From Cryobacterium breve (lineage in GTDB: Bacteria > Actinomycetota > Actinomycetes > Actinomycetales > Microbacteriaceae), in contig NZ_SOGJ01000003.1 in NCBI RefSeq assembly GCF_004402375.1, positions 1 through 58,073 on the forward strand: a stretch of 58,073 bases of DNA, written 5' to 3'. The translations under genes were made by a program, and so were the position numbers. Shown piece by piece: positions 41,263 through 50,847 of this stretch. How positions within the stretch are numbered: position 1 is the stretch's first letter; the number at the start of each line of letters is the position of its first letter. The notes below the pieces were generated by a model that saw only the letters and a program-made list of their open reading frames with translations, was not told where the DNA came from and made no database searches.

Positions 41263-43044
41263 ATGACGAAGTTGTTGCCCTCTCCGTTGGCCAGATGGAC
41301 CCGGTTGAGTGGAGCAGTTGTCGCGATAGTCGGCATGACTCTGACCGCAGTACCGCTCGGCGCGACCGCGGTCGAGCCGACGACGAACAGTGTGACGATC
41401 GAAGTCACGATCGCCGACCAGGACGCCCCGGCTCCACTGGTGGGGGCGGTCGTCACGCTGCGAAATGAGACGAGTGGCGCCGACGTGGGCGCAAGCACGA
41501 CGGGCCTCGACGGCCGCGTCACCTTTGACGTCGATACAACCGCCTCGTCGCAGTATTCCGCCGCCGCGGAGTGGCCCGGCGGCGATGCGCTGTGGTGGCT
41601 AAGGACGGAGTTCATCGCCAAGACCACGAGTGTGGTGGCCATGAATGTTCAGCACCCCTACCGGTACCTCACCGGCCACATCACCGCGACGGATGGCGTC
41701 ACCCTGCTTCCGGATCTGACCGGCGGTGCCGCTGTGCTCTCCCGCGGAGACTCGATTCTGCAGACGATCCCACTTGCAGCCGACGGCTCCTTCAACACCC
41801 CCGCCGTTCCCACCATCGATGCCGAACAGTATCGGCTGAGCTTCACACCGCCACCGGCCTACGTGCTCGTCGATGGGCAGGATGCGGTCAACGCGGCATT
41901 CGAGCTGCCGACTGACCTCGACGGCGCAACAACCCTCGACGTGTCGCGCCAGTTCTCCGTCTTACCGCTCGCGACTCCGAAGCCGACTCCCACCGCAACG
42001 CCCACGGAAACGCCCGCCCCGGCCCCCGTCCAGGCGCCCGGCGCCATCGTGCTCCCCGGCGCGACCGGACTAAGCGAGGGCCTCAATGCGATGTCCGAGG
42101 CTCAACTCGAGGACCTGCTCTCCGCGACCGCGCAGACTAGGAGTGGCAACACAGTCCCGATCACCAACGAGCAAGGCCAGGTACTCGGTCTGGCATTCGG
42201 GGTGCAGGACTCGATCCAGCAGAAGGTGCAAACCTTGATCGGCTCCATAATCAGCAACATGGCCGGCGTCGCTGTAAAGAACGTTCCTCTCGTCGCATTC
42301 GATACGGAAGAAGCGCTCCAAAGGGCGACGCTGACCAACAAGGTGCAAATGCTGGATGACCAGGTCATGGCCAAGGTCGAGGACATCAAAGCCGGCAATG
42401 CGCTGATGTCCCGGATCAAAGTTGCCCTTGACGCCGTGGGTACTTATTCTGACGGCCCGAACACCCCCAGCTTCGTGGAAGCCTCGACGTCAGTTCGCGA
42501 GGCGGGCGTGGCGAGCGACCCTTTCCTGGACGCATCCGCGACGACCGCGATCGCAGTAGCTCCGATGTTGAGCACCAAACTCACGGGGCTCCTCTACAGC
42601 GCGGAGAACTACCAGTCACTGGAAATGGACCGCCTGCATTGGTTGATAGCCAGGCAGCAGGTAGCTGTCAGGGCCCTGAACACTTTTCTGGCCATGATGG
42701 CGTACTCCGAATCGCGCATCATCGGCACCATGCGCTCCGAGCCGGTAGACGTCGGTACCGTGCAGTGGGCGAATGGTCAAGTGACCGGCAGCTTCGACCT
42801 GTCAGCGGTCCCCGATGGCAGTCATCACCTCATCCTCAACTTCGCGGATCTGGGAGTGACGATCGTCGCCGACGTGGAAGTCCAGCGCGGCACCCCGGCG
42901 GTCATGGATGTGCAGCGCGGCACCCTGGCGGTCACGGGAGCGCAGACGGGGGCGACGCCGGCCATCGGCCTGGGCCTGCTGCTTCTCGGCTTGGCCGTCG
43001 TCCTCGGCGGGCCCTTCCTTCGCCGGCGGGAGTCGCGAGCGTAG
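41263..43044 (+). CDS. Large secreted surface protein with LAVTG sorting signal
   Basis: 593 residues from ATG 41263. A signal peptide (VVAIVGMTLTAVPLGATAVEP) precedes a carboxypeptidase-like/Cna-B-type beta domain (VEVTIADQDAPAPLVGAVVTLRNETSG), a second similar domain, a Pro/Thr linker (TPKPTPTATPTETP) and a long helical domain. The C-terminus has LAVTG, a hydrophobic span and RRRESRA, the LAxTG form used by class E sortases. No sortase gene lies in the window. It may be an adhesin or mating-contact protein, given the nearby relaxase (inference). Confidence 0.8.
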   Translation: MTKLLPSPLARWTRLSGAVVAIVGMTLTAVPLGATAVEPTTNSVTIEVTIADQDAPAPLVGAVVTLRNETSGADVGASTTGLDGRVTFDVDTTASSQYSAAAEWPGGDALWWLRTEFIAKTTSVVAMNVQHPYRYLTGHITATDGVTLLPDLTGGAAVLSRGDSILQTIPLAADGSFNTPAVPTIDAEQYRLSFTPPPAYVLVDGQDAVNAAFELPTDLDGATTLDVSRQFSVLPLATPKPTPTATPTETPAPAPVQAPGAIVLPGATGLSEGLNAMSEAQLEDLLSATAQTRSGNTVPITNEQGQVLGLAFGVQDSIQQKVQTLIGSIISNMAGVAVKNVPLVAFDTEEALQRATLTNKVQMLDDQVMAKVEDIKAGNALMSRIKVALDAVGTYSDGPNTPSFVEASTSVREAGVASDPFLDASATTAIAVAPMLSTKLTGLLYSAENYQSLEMDRLHWLIARQQVAVRALNTFLAMMAYSESRIIGTMRSEPVDVGTVQWANGQVTGSFDLSAVPDGSHHLILNFADLGVTIVADVEVQRGTPAVMDVQRGTLAVTGAQTGATPAIGLGLLLLGLAVVLGGPFLRRRESRA

Positions 43045-43222
43045 CGACGCAGCGCAGCGCGACCGGCCGCCCGCCCGCCCGCCCGCCCTCGAGCGTCACT
43101 GCACCCCGCACGGGCCACCGTGCCAGCTATAGGTGACGCGCTCACCCACACGGGGTCCAGCGGACGCCCGCATTCGCGGTTTCGGCCCGTCCTGCACGGC
43201 TGCCCGGGCTGGTTCTCCTGGT

Positions 43223-43759
43223 CTATCGGGTGGCCACGGTTGTCGTGCAGAGGTTGACGCGGTGCAAGATGACTTGGGCGATGTGCACGGGGCTGTAGAT
43301 GTAATCGTGGAAGTGCCCGGCGACGTAGATCCCGTGGGGCACGGCGGCATCGTTGAGGGGTTCGCCCTCGGGGGTGAACACGACGAGGTCTTCGTGGTCG
43401 CTGTCGGTGCTGATGAGGTGCTGCGCGACCCGATATCCGGCGGCCGAGTAGTCGCGGTGGGTGTTGATCCCGTCGCAGGAGTACCGCACGACCCGGGGCA
43501 TGTCCTCGCCGTCGAACGCGACGAGCGCGGACCCTTGGTCGTCGTACCCGTCGGTCATGCCGTTGAACTTGCGGCCCTCGTACTGGCTGGTCACTGCGCT
43601 CACCTCGCGGTCGGTGGGTCCATCGCTCCACGACACGTTCATCCACGCGGACGCGGTGCCCGTGCTCATCCGGACGCTGAACTTCCCGCCGGGAAACGCG
43701 TTCTTCAACGCCACCCGAACCAACTTGGCGGTGTACTTGGTGCTGATGTAATCCGTCAT
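43223..43759 (-). CDS. LPD29-domain-like protein (intact copy)
   Basis: 178 residues. The opening MTDYISTKYTAKLVRVALKNAFPGGKFSVRMS and the GPTDREVSAVTSQYEGRKFNGMTD segment match 'large polyvalent protein-associated domain 29', a domain scattered through plasmids and phages. The second half (YSCDGINTHRDYSAAGYRVAQHLI) is shared with the broken copy at 50272-50835. It is downstream of, and probably in an operon with, 43772-44041. Molecular role unknown. Confidence 0.65.
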   Translation of the reverse strand: MTDYISTKYTAKLVRVALKNAFPGGKFSVRMSTGTASAWMNVSWSDGPTDREVSAVTSQYEGRKFNGMTDGYDDQGSALVAFDGEDMPRVVRYSCDGINTHRDYSAAGYRVAQHLISTDSDHEDLVVFTPEGEPLNDAAVPHGIYVAGHFHDYIYSPVHIAQVILHRVNLCTTTVATR

Positions 43760-43771
43760 GTTCGTATCTCT

Positions 43772-44041
43772 CTAGTTGCTCAGTGCGGTGGTGGCCTGCT
43801 CGGCCTGGATCGCTTCCCACAGGGCAAGCCGGGTCCGGAGCTCGGCGATCCGGGCGAGCTGGCCGGCGGTGCGCGCGGCCGCGACCGCGACCGCGGGGTG
43901 CTCGGGAGTGTGGGGCGTGGCGTATCCGTCCCAGTTCAGGGTGCGTTCGCGCCTGCGGATCGAGCTAGTGAGGTGACGGATCTTCCACTCAACGTCAGCG
44001 GGAGCGATCGTGTGTGCGGGGGTCTGTGTTTGTTCAAGCAT
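43772..44041 (-). CDS. Small helical protein paired with LPD29 protein
   Basis: 89 residues from ATG 44041, chosen because GGAGGAGA lies just upstream. It is helical and charged (VEWKIRHLTSSIRRRERTLNWDG ... AGQLARIAELRTRLALWEAIQAEQA), a likely coiled coil. It is 12 bases from the LPD29 gene. The C-terminal half is recognisable again at 50848-50970 beside the broken LPD29 copy, so the two genes travel as a module. Confidence 0.6.
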   Translation of the reverse strand: MLEQTQTPAHTIAPADVEWKIRHLTSSIRRRERTLNWDGYATPHTPEHPAVAVAAARTAGQLARIAELRTRLALWEAIQAEQATTALSN

Positions 44042-44681
44042 TTTCTCTCCTCCAAATGTTTTTTTGCCTTTCGGCGGCTTTTCCGCCCTCATGGAGTGCT
44101 GTCGGGGTCAAGCCCCAAGGAGCTGTTGCAGGCCAAAAGTTATGGAGGAGCGCAGCGGGGGAAGAAGTTTTTGCTGAAACTGTGACGATGGCTTGACGCC
44201 GGCAGCACGCAGTGAACAATCCCCCAGACGAAAAGCAACAAAGTTCACGCGCGCCGACCTACACAGTCGGCACTAAGACCCTGTGTCGTCCGCTGTCTCG
44301 AGCGCGGTGCCGGCGGAGCGGTCAGCGTTGCGACACACCCACGGGACCTGCTCAACGCTCCCCCTAAAACCCGTGAACTTGGACGACCGCATGATGCCGA
44401 GGGACGCTCTCGTGTCTACTAATTGCACGCTTTGGATAGCGGCGTCGAGGTCCCCTGTTTCATCGCATCCGACGCACCCCGCAGGTCAACTCCTGGCAAC
44501 GATGGTCACCATTTGGATTCGAGTGCTCGTGCTCGAAGTCCCCGCACGTCGAAGATGACCCCCGAAGCTCCTGCATCGCACGGAGTCCGTTGGGGTTCCG
44601 GGCCGCAGCGAAGGCGTCGAATCTGCTCAAGGCGTGCACAATGTTGTGTTAATGGACGTCAGGCAATGTGCCCGCAGCTCG
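44042..44681. other. Leader of LPD29 module 1 and gene-free gap
   Basis: Directly upstream of 43772-44041 (leftward) are a GGCGG-AAAA-CCGCC-type hairpin with an A-run and a GGGG-TCAAG-CCCC hairpin near 44114. The stretch 44222-44258 (AAGCAACAAAGTTCACG core) recurs at 51277-51311 upstream of the second module, so it is probably a conserved control region. The rest holds no credible gene. Confidence 0.45.
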
Positions 44682-45179
44682 TTACTGTGTCGTTGAGTTC
44701 AGGTCTTTGATGATCTGAGGAATGCGCCACTGTCCCACCATCCGGGTCCAGCGACGCACCGGGTAGGACAGTCGAACTACGAAGTAGTTGACGTACTCAA
44801 TAGCGCCGAAAACCCATACTCCCAAGGTTGCCAGCGCGAGACCGAGGTGATCCGGCCACCACACAATGACGCCGACGAGGCCGGCGAACAGCAAGAAGGA
44901 GTCCGCAATCCGGAACACGCGGTAGGCGCCGACGAGGCCCCTGGGCATGGGTGCCTTCTGAACCCAGGTGCATGCCAACAACCAGTACGCGCCAGCCTGC
45001 ACGAGGACGACGAGCAGCGGGACAAGGGCCACCCACAGAGCAGCGGAGTCCTGACGGTCCTCGAGACGAGGCACTGCGACAGCCGCGGCAACGGTGGCGA
45101 AGGTTGCCGCCGCGGCCAGCTCACCCATGCCGAGATTCACATACGTGCGCCGCAACTTTGCTCGCCGCTCGATCGTCAC
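44682..45179 (-). CDS. Four-helix membrane protein
   Basis: 165 residues. A basic cytoplasmic start (MTIERRAKLRRTYVN) leads to hydrophobic segments at GELAAAATFATVAAAVAV, WVALVPLLVVLVQAGAYWLL, FLLFAGLVGVIVWW and LALATLGVWVFGAIEYVNYF. The tail is basic and amphipathic. No family recognised. Single gene. Confidence 0.65.
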   Translation of the reverse strand: MTIERRAKLRRTYVNLGMGELAAAATFATVAAAVAVPRLEDRQDSAALWVALVPLLVVLVQAGAYWLLACTWVQKAPMPRGLVGAYRVFRIADSFLLFAGLVGVIVWWPDHLGLALATLGVWVFGAIEYVNYFVVRLSYPVRRWTRMVGQWRIPQIIKDLNSTTQ

Positions 45180-45408
45180 ACCGTCAGCCTATGCGGCTGT
45201 GACCCGACGATCCGGGTCCGCCGTGTTTCTGCGGCCCTGCGAGAATTCCGGATTCCCGCGGAGGGGTCCGCACTCACTCCGCACTTATACGGATGGTCGC
45301 GAGAGTCTCGCGGTGACGAGCGTACTGAAAGGCGGCTGCCGCAGTGTGGTCGAAGCCATTGCGTATGCTCGCCGAAATACTGCAGCATGGGGAAGCCGCC
45401 CCTGCCGC

Positions 45409-46062
45409 CTACTCACTCGGCCCTGGCCCGGCCGATGCCTGACAAACACTGAGATAGGGCAGGAGGACGGCGCGGAGGTAGCGCGTTCCGCCCGAGGAGT
45501 CCGGGTCACGGCCACCGCCAGAGGCATCGGCGTCAAGTTCGTCAAAGGCGAACCAGGATTCGGCGAGAATCCAGAGTGCCCGCACGAGGTCGTCGAGCTC
45601 GGGATCGCTAAGAGGGCGGATGTCGCCGTGATCACGCCAGCCACGCGCGAGGTCGGTGAACAGGACAAGTCGACGCGCACGCACGAGCCGGTACTGTTCC
45701 GCGAGCACAGGGTCTGCGTGCAGCAAGCCAAAGAGGTCGCGGGCCAGAAAGGCATACTGCCGCGTCAGCGCGGTACCCGCGCCGAGGCGGTCGAGCACTT
45801 GCTCGGGGCCGCTAGCCGCGCCGGTTTCGGGCACACCCCAGAGGGCCTCGTAAGCCGCGACGAGCTGGGCGTGCAGCTCGCGGACGATCTCATCTTTGCC
45901 GCCGAACCAGTAATACAGGTTGCCGGGGCTGATGCCGGCCGCAGCCGCGATCACGTTTGTGGTGACGGCGGCCGGGCCGCGTTCGTTGAAGAGGTTGAGC
46001 GCTGTTTGGAGGATGCCGGCCACGGTTTCCCTCGCCGTTACTGTTGTGGGGACCCGGCTCAC
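45409..46062 (-). CDS. TetR family regulator
   Basis: 217 residues. The TetR HTH is clear: VAGILQTALNLFNERGPAAVTTNVIAAAAGISPGNLYYWFGGKDEIVREL. The C-terminal ligand domain ends in WFAFDELDADASGGG. It overlaps the nitroreductase gene by four bases. The palindrome at 47309-47330, over the operon promoter, is its probable operator. The effector is probably a compound handled by the reductase. Confidence 0.9.
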   Translation of the reverse strand: MSRVPTTVTARETVAGILQTALNLFNERGPAAVTTNVIAAAAGISPGNLYYWFGGKDEIVRELHAQLVAAYEALWGVPETGAASGPEQVLDRLGAGTALTRQYAFLARDLFGLLHADPVLAEQYRLVRARRLVLFTDLARGWRDHGDIRPLSDPELDDLVRALWILAESWFAFDELDADASGGGRDPDSSGGTRYLRAVLLPYLSVCQASAGPGPSE

Positions 46063-47303
46063 GAGAGCACCACCTCCCGTGCGGGGCGACGTGGACTTGG
46101 CAGCGCCTTCCCGGTCGGATACCCGATCCGGAAGGTCATGATCGCGTGGCGATCAGTGGGCAGCAGGGCCGCAAAGGCGGGGGCGAAGTCCGGGGTCAGG
46201 CCCGCAGCTTGCTCCCGGTCGATTCGTTCCGGAATCTGGCAGAGCGGCTGGGCGCTGACCCCGTCGACTGTCAGGGCCAGATGCAGGCGCTGCCAGAGCC
46301 GCCCTGCGTCGAGGCGCTGACCGGTGTCGGCCGGATCCCGCACGACGATCGCGCCAAAGGCCGACGCCGTCGGGACCTGGCTGTCCCGAGTGCCCGCAAG
46401 CCAGCCCGCGTTGTTCTGGGCGGTCGAAACGGGCATAATTTTCGAAATCGCCCGGATGAATTCGGACTGCCCGGACGGGTCGATCGTGATGCCATCCTTG
46501 TGCGCCTGGATCTCGCGCCAATCGGTGCGGTACCAGGCGGCATCATCCGCCACCTGCTGCGGATCCGCGATGATTACCTCTGTTGCGCGGATGGTCAGGG
46601 CACCGAACGCCTCCTTCTCCGCCGGGGTCGAGAACCAGACCAGTTCGGTGTCCATCGTGTCGGCGAGGCCACTGAGGCGGGCTAGCTCCGCGGCGCCCAC
46701 GCGCCGGGCCGGGTCGTAGCCGTTGCGGTCGGTATGTCTGGACGTGATGGCAGCGAACAGAGGTGAAACGGAGGCTTCCACCGCGTGGAGGTCGATCCGG
46801 GCGACATGCGTGGGGTCTGTAGAGTCCGGCAGCGGCGTGACGGTGGCCGCCTTCCCGTTCGCGGGGGCCGCGACGACGATGTTCTTGATGGCGCACCCGA
46901 GCGAGACATCCATCTCGCGAAACAGCGGGTCCATCGCACCCAGGTTCCTGGACGTATCCGCAAACACGTCGATCCGGTTGTCCAACACCCGAAACTGCCA
47001 CGGCTGCGCATTGTGCGCGTTCGCCGCAAGCACCGCCGCCCGCACCAAACCGAGGGCGTCGTGCGTCTCGGGGCCAGCCTCCCCCCACGCCGCGAAGGCC
47101 TCCCCCGTGCTGCTCGCGAGCACGCCGCCCTCCACTGCACGCCACGTCACCCCAGCGGCACCGACCAATAGAAGGGATCCCGCCCCGATTCCCGCGACCT
47201 TCAGAAACGAACGCCTGGTCGACGCCCGCCCCGTCTTCTCCTGCGCATCCGTGTGCGCACTATCACCGTGTAGGGCCGTTTCAGCTTTCTCTTCCGGCGT
47301 CAT
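46059..47303 (-). CDS. Acg-type FMN-binding nitroreductase with Tat signal
   Basis: 414 residues. The N-terminal STRRSFLKVAGIGAGSLLL is a twin-arginine signal (RRSFLK), so the enzyme is exported folded, probably staying membrane-anchored. The nitroreductase fold is visible in AANAHNAQPWQFRV (FMN phosphate region), SRHTDRNGYDPARRV and a final GYPTGKALPSPRRP. Relatives are the Acg/Rv2032-type proteins. It is the first gene of a two-gene operon with TetR, with an operator between -10 and upstream. Confidence 0.85.
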   Translation of the reverse strand: MTPEEKAETALHGDSAHTDAQEKTGRASTRRSFLKVAGIGAGSLLLVGAAGVTWRAVEGGVLASSTGEAFAAWGEAGPETHDALGLVRAAVLAANAHNAQPWQFRVLDNRIDVFADTSRNLGAMDPLFREMDVSLGCAIKNIVVAAPANGKAATVTPLPDSTDPTHVARIDLHAVEASVSPLFAAITSRHTDRNGYDPARRVGAAELARLSGLADTMDTELVWFSTPAEKEAFGALTIRATEVIIADPQQVADDAAWYRTDWREIQAHKDGITIDPSGQSEFIRAISKIMPVSTAQNNAGWLAGTRDSQVPTASAFGAIVVRDPADTGQRLDAGRLWQRLHLALTVDGVSAQPLCQIPERIDREQAAGLTPDFAPAFAALLPTDRHAIMTFRIGYPTGKALPSPRRPAREVVLS

Positions 47304-47308
47304 ACCCT

Positions 47309-47330
47309 AATTAGAGTTTTTGCTCTAATT
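47309..47330 (-). promoter_or_regulatory. TetR operator over the nitroreductase promoter
   Basis: A perfect dyad AATTAGAG-N6-CTCTAATT with eight-base arms. The right-hand arm as read on the gene strand supplies a -10-like TCTAAT six bases before ATG 47303, again a leaderless-type start. Binding of the TetR protein here would block transcription. Confidence 0.75.
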
Positions 47331-47334
47331 AATG

Positions 47335-48219
47335 TCAAACCATAGCCGTAAAGGGCAGCAGTACGGGCAGAGCGTCCAAGGCGTCGGTGAGTCCATCGTG
47401 GACTTCAGCGGAGCTGTGGCCGTTGGGCAGATGCACCAAGACGACGAACCGGGTCGTGCGTTCAACCAAAGTCGCGATTGCCGAGCCCGACGCGGAACCG
47501 ACGATCAGATCACCCTCCCAATGGCCGGCGACCAGTCTGTCGTTGGCCTCTTTCGGCCGTTCGCTCAACATCACCCTGTCGCGGATGTGACCTGCCGCGT
47601 TCAGCTGCGTGCACCGCAGTTTCCGTGCTGATCGACCCCACCACAGGTGCCGGAGCAGGTGAACTCCGACGTAACCGCGCCCGTGAACGTAGAGGCTTTG
47701 ATAGATCGACTCGTGCGAGACCTGCAGCTCGGCCTGGCCGGCGAACACGACCGCGAGGTCGTCACTGATCTACTGCGGACTCCAGTTCTTCCGCAACCGC
47801 TCCTCCACGACCGCAGCAAGGAGCCGGTCGTCGAGCTTGCTCGGCTTGGGCCGGCCCACTCTGATCACGCAGTGTTTCTGCGCGGCATAGGGCCGGTAGC
47901 TGCGCGTTGTCGGGTGGGAGTTACGACGCAACTCCCGGCCGATCGTCGACGCGGAGCGCCCCAGATCCCATTCGATCGCCCGCACGCCGGCGCATCCCAA
48001 CCTTGGACCCGCGATGCGCAGATGCTCCTCCTGGCCAAAGTAGCGCCCCGACGACGCACCGGCCGGAACGGGTATTCGCCCGCCGGCGGCCTTGATCCAC
48101 CGGTATACCTGTTTGCGATTCACTTCCATAGATTCACATGCGGTCGCCGCCGACATGCCTTCGAGGACCCGATCCCAGAACAGGTTCTCATGCTCCTTTA
48201 TGACCACTTTCGACGCCAT
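47335..48219 (-). pseudogene. IS30 transposase with in-frame stop and lost C-terminus
   Basis: From ATG 48219 (MASKVVIKEHENLF) the frame has the IS30 HTH (GMSAATACESMEVNRKQVYRWIKAAGG) and the second HTH (GVRAIEWDLGRSASTIGRELRRN). A TAG at 47772-47770 stands where relatives have Gln (SPQ-stop-ISDDL). The frame then continues with HESIYQSLYVHGRG and HWEGDLIVGSASGSAIATLVERTTRF, the first Asp of the DDE core. It ends before the second Asp and Glu. Confidence 0.85.
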
Positions 48220-48267
48220 AAACAACACCTCACTCAGGCGGTGTTGCTCCGACCCTTGAAGCCGCCC
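47335..48267 (-). mobile_element. IS30-family element, truncated at its 3' end
   Basis: The upstream end (48267 inward) keeps the terminal inverted repeat GGGCGGCTTCAAGGGTCG, matching the one starting at 57957. The downstream end is missing: the transposase frame runs into the nitroreductase promoter region at about 47335. The element is immobile. Confidence 0.75.
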
Positions 48268-48633
48268 ATAGGTTGTGAGTCGTCTCATCGGAGTAATCTG
48301 CAAGGCGTCCTGACGGTGAGAAACTGCGTCCGATTGAATAATCGTGCGGCGCACGGCGGATTTTCTGAATGCGAGAGCAGCTGTAAGCCAGCCGAGCCGG
48401 AGACGGACTCGAGGCCAATCGGATGCGCCGGCCTCGAGTCCGGATTGGTACTTGCCAAGCGACGCTGACGCGCCGGCGGTGTTCATTGGCATTCGCCTCG
48501 TCTGGTATCTGCGCTGTTGAGGTTGCGGGGACGAGGCGCCGTTCCAGAACCGCGCCCCGCCAACCTGGTGAGCGCAGTGATCGTAGGAAGTGGGCCGGAT
48601 GAGACCGAACTTAGGCGAAAGAACGTGCCTCGT

Positions 48634-49207
48634 TTAGTCGATCCGGTTCGGGGATTCGTGGTGGCGGCGTCTTAGTCGGATGCGACAGCTTCGAGAACGG
48701 GCAGTTGGGCTGCCCGTGACGTTGGGGTGCGGTAAGAACAGGCGCGGGTGTGTTTCTTCTACTCCAGCGAAAGCGGCGCTCATCCGCTCGGGGTCCCATC
48801 CGTGGGTGAGAATCACGGCTCGAAGATCGCGGGAGCGTTGCGCGCGTTTTTCTCGGGCAAGTCCATTGAACCGCCATGCTGACCACCGGTTAGCGTGACG
48901 GTTTTTCTGCGCCCGGTCCAGCATGTTTGTTTTGTGACCGCCCTCGGATAGGTGCGACTCTGCCGCGTCGAGTACAGCGCACACACAGATAAGCACGTCG
49001 CACGAGTGCAGCAGCAGAACCGACGACGGCAGCGCCGTTCCGGTCGCGAGCTGGTACGCGAACCGTTGCGGCCGACAGACCTTCTGGCCGTCGCCGGCCT
49101 TCGTCCAGAAGCGGCCGGACCCCTCATCGGTAATAGCACCCGTCCATATCCAGCAGTCATCAGCGGCGGGCCGTTTAAAAAACGTGAGACCAGAACTGTT
49201 CCGGCAC
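48634..49207 (-). pseudogene. HNH-type endonuclease-like gene with frameshift
   Basis: A GTG at 49207 starts VPEQFWSHVF, which stops at once in a run of six T (49177-49182 as A on the plus strand). With one T fewer the frame continues FKRPAADDCWIWTGAITDEGSGRF ... HRFAYQLATG-like RFAYQLATGTALPSSVLLLHSCDVLICV ... GGHKTNMLDRAQKNRHANRW. This is the layout of plasmid-borne HNH proteins (CW.WTGA, HxCDVP.CV, N-ML). The expected Pro/Asn residues of the HNH centre are altered, so it may be inactive in any case. Homopolymer sequencing error is the alternative. Confidence 0.6.
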
Positions 49208-49241
49208 TGTGGCTCTTACTTCACCCACGCGCGCGCTGAGC

Positions 49242-49634
49242 TTAAGCCGTCTCTTTCACTTCATCGAACCAGCGCACCGCGCCGTTGGCGCTATGCGCTT
49301 TGCTGACCAGGTCTGCCGCTTCTGCGGCGGACGCCGCCGCAATTTTAAGAAGAAGCGTCACCTGCTCGCGCGCACCGGTGGCCGTAGCGGGAACGCCGGG
49401 GATGCTGAGGGCATCCCTGCCGCTGTAGTGCATTTCGCCCACCGCTGCCTGGTGCCAGGCTGCTAACTGCGCGTAGACCAGGGCTAGCGAGTCTTGGGCC
49501 GAGCGGAGCGAGGCCAGCAGCTCGTAAGAATCTGAGGGGCGCGGAACGGACCGAGTCGAATGCGAAAGCAACCGGGCGACCTTCGCCAGCTCATCCGCAA
49601 TCTCGTTCTGTCGGCCTTCTTCGTTATCTGACAT
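49242..49634 (-). CDS. Helical protein of unknown function
   Basis: 130 residues from ATG 49634, overlapping the upstream HicB-like gene by 11 bases. It is entirely helical by composition, with coiled-coil potential (ELAKVARLLSHSTRSV ... SAQDSLALVYAQLAAWHQAAVGEM ... LLLKIAAASAAEAADLVSKAHSA). No family recognised. It is intact although its upstream partner carries a stop. Confidence 0.6.
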   Translation of the reverse strand: MSDNEEGRQNEIADELAKVARLLSHSTRSVPRPSDSYELLASLRSAQDSLALVYAQLAAWHQAAVGEMHYSGRDALSIPGVPATATGAREQVTLLLKIAAASAAEAADLVSKAHSANGAVRWFDEVKETA

Positions 49635-50025
49635 GGATCTCCTGGTCGTTAGTCTTGTGGGTGAGCTGGTGCACGCGCTGATATGAGACGCCAAGCACTA
49701 CGCCTATATCGCGGATCGTGTAGCCGTCCGCCTCTAGGCGGCGCGCGACGGCGCGACGCAGTTCGGATGCGCGTTGCTCGCGCTCCTGCGCTTCCTCGCG
49801 CAATGCGCTAGCCTCCTGCACCTCTCGGTGAATCTCAAGCCTGATCGAGACGCGCACCAGGACCTCTATCAACTCCGCCGAAATATTTGAAACGAATGCG
49901 ATAGCTTCCCGCTGCGCCTCGGCCGCTTGGTCGATCCTGGTTACCTGCGAGATCGCGCCGGGTACCTGGTCGTTTTACACGACCCACCAGCGGCCTTCCT
50001 TGTGTGCCTGTGCTGTGTACGTCAC
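49624..50025 (-). pseudogene. HicB-like/HTH gene with in-frame stop
   Basis: From GTG 50025 the frame reads VTYTAQAHKEGRWWVV and then TAA (49977-49975). It continues in the same frame NDQVPGAISQVTRIDQAAEAQREAIAFVSNIS, the partial RNase-H-like fold of HicB-type antitoxins, into a charged helix and a C-terminal HTH (DGYTIRDIGVVLGVSYQRVHQL). Actinobacterial relatives have exactly this order. Translation from a TTG at 49872 could still make the HTH part alone. No HicA is adjacent. Confidence 0.65.
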
Positions 50026-50271
50026 CGCCACCACCCCTTTCCTAGTTCCTGCTCGAACTGCTTGTAAAACGCGCGGGCGGTTCCATCCGCAACTTCGGAA
50101 TGTCGCCCGATAGTGCTCCGCGTTTCTCCGACCACGATGCCGGTGTGGTTGATCAGCTCGGCCTTTTAATAATCAAGGCCGCGGGCTCCCGCCGCATCCC
50201 TGTTCTTTATAAGTACCGCGCGTTTGTTCATGACTCTAGTCACGTGACCTTGACTAAACAGGTCAAGGCCA

Positions 50272-50835
50272 CTAGACGCATTTGAGGGATTGATTTGGCC
50301 ATCGGGTGGGTGCGGTGACGGTGCAGAGGTTCACACGGCGGAGAAGTGCCTGAGCTAGCTGTGTAGGGTCATAGATGTAGTCGTGGAAGTGTCCGGCGAC
50401 GTAGAGGTTCTGGAGCAACGTCGTACCGGTGATGGTGTCGCCCTCGGGAGTGAACAGAACCGAGTCCTTTCGGTCGCTGTCGTTGCTGATGAGGTGCTGT
50501 GCGACGCGGTAACCGGCGGTGGCGTGGTCGCGGCTGGTGTTGATTCCGTCGCAGCAGTAGTGCACGACGCGGGGCATGTCTTCGCCGTCGAACGCGACGA
50601 GCGCTGACCCGTTGCCGTGGTAGCCGTCCGTCATGCCGTTGAAGCTGCGGCCCTCCTACTGGTTGGTGATCGCGCGCATTTCGAGTTTTGTGGGTCCGGC
50701 GCTCCAAGAAACGCGCATCCATGCTGCCCTGGTGCCAGTGCTCATCCGAACGCTGAACTTCACGCCGGAAAATGCGTTCTTCAACGCGGTGCGAACCAAC
50801 TTAGCGGTGTCCCTGGTGCTGGTGTATTCAGTCAT
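50272..50835 (-). pseudogene. LPD29-like gene, second copy, with in-frame stop
   Basis: From ATG 50835 the frame matches 43223-43759 (MTEYTSTRDTAKLVRTALKN, then FSVRMSTGTRAAWMRVSW) until codon 60, where TAG (50658-50656) replaces the Tyr of the TSQYEGR segment. It then goes on in frame (EGRSFNGMTDGYHGNGSALVAFDGEDMPRVV ...) to 50272. A GTG or ATG start at 50634 could make only the second half. Confidence 0.8.
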
Positions 50836-50847
50836 GGTCTGGTCTCC

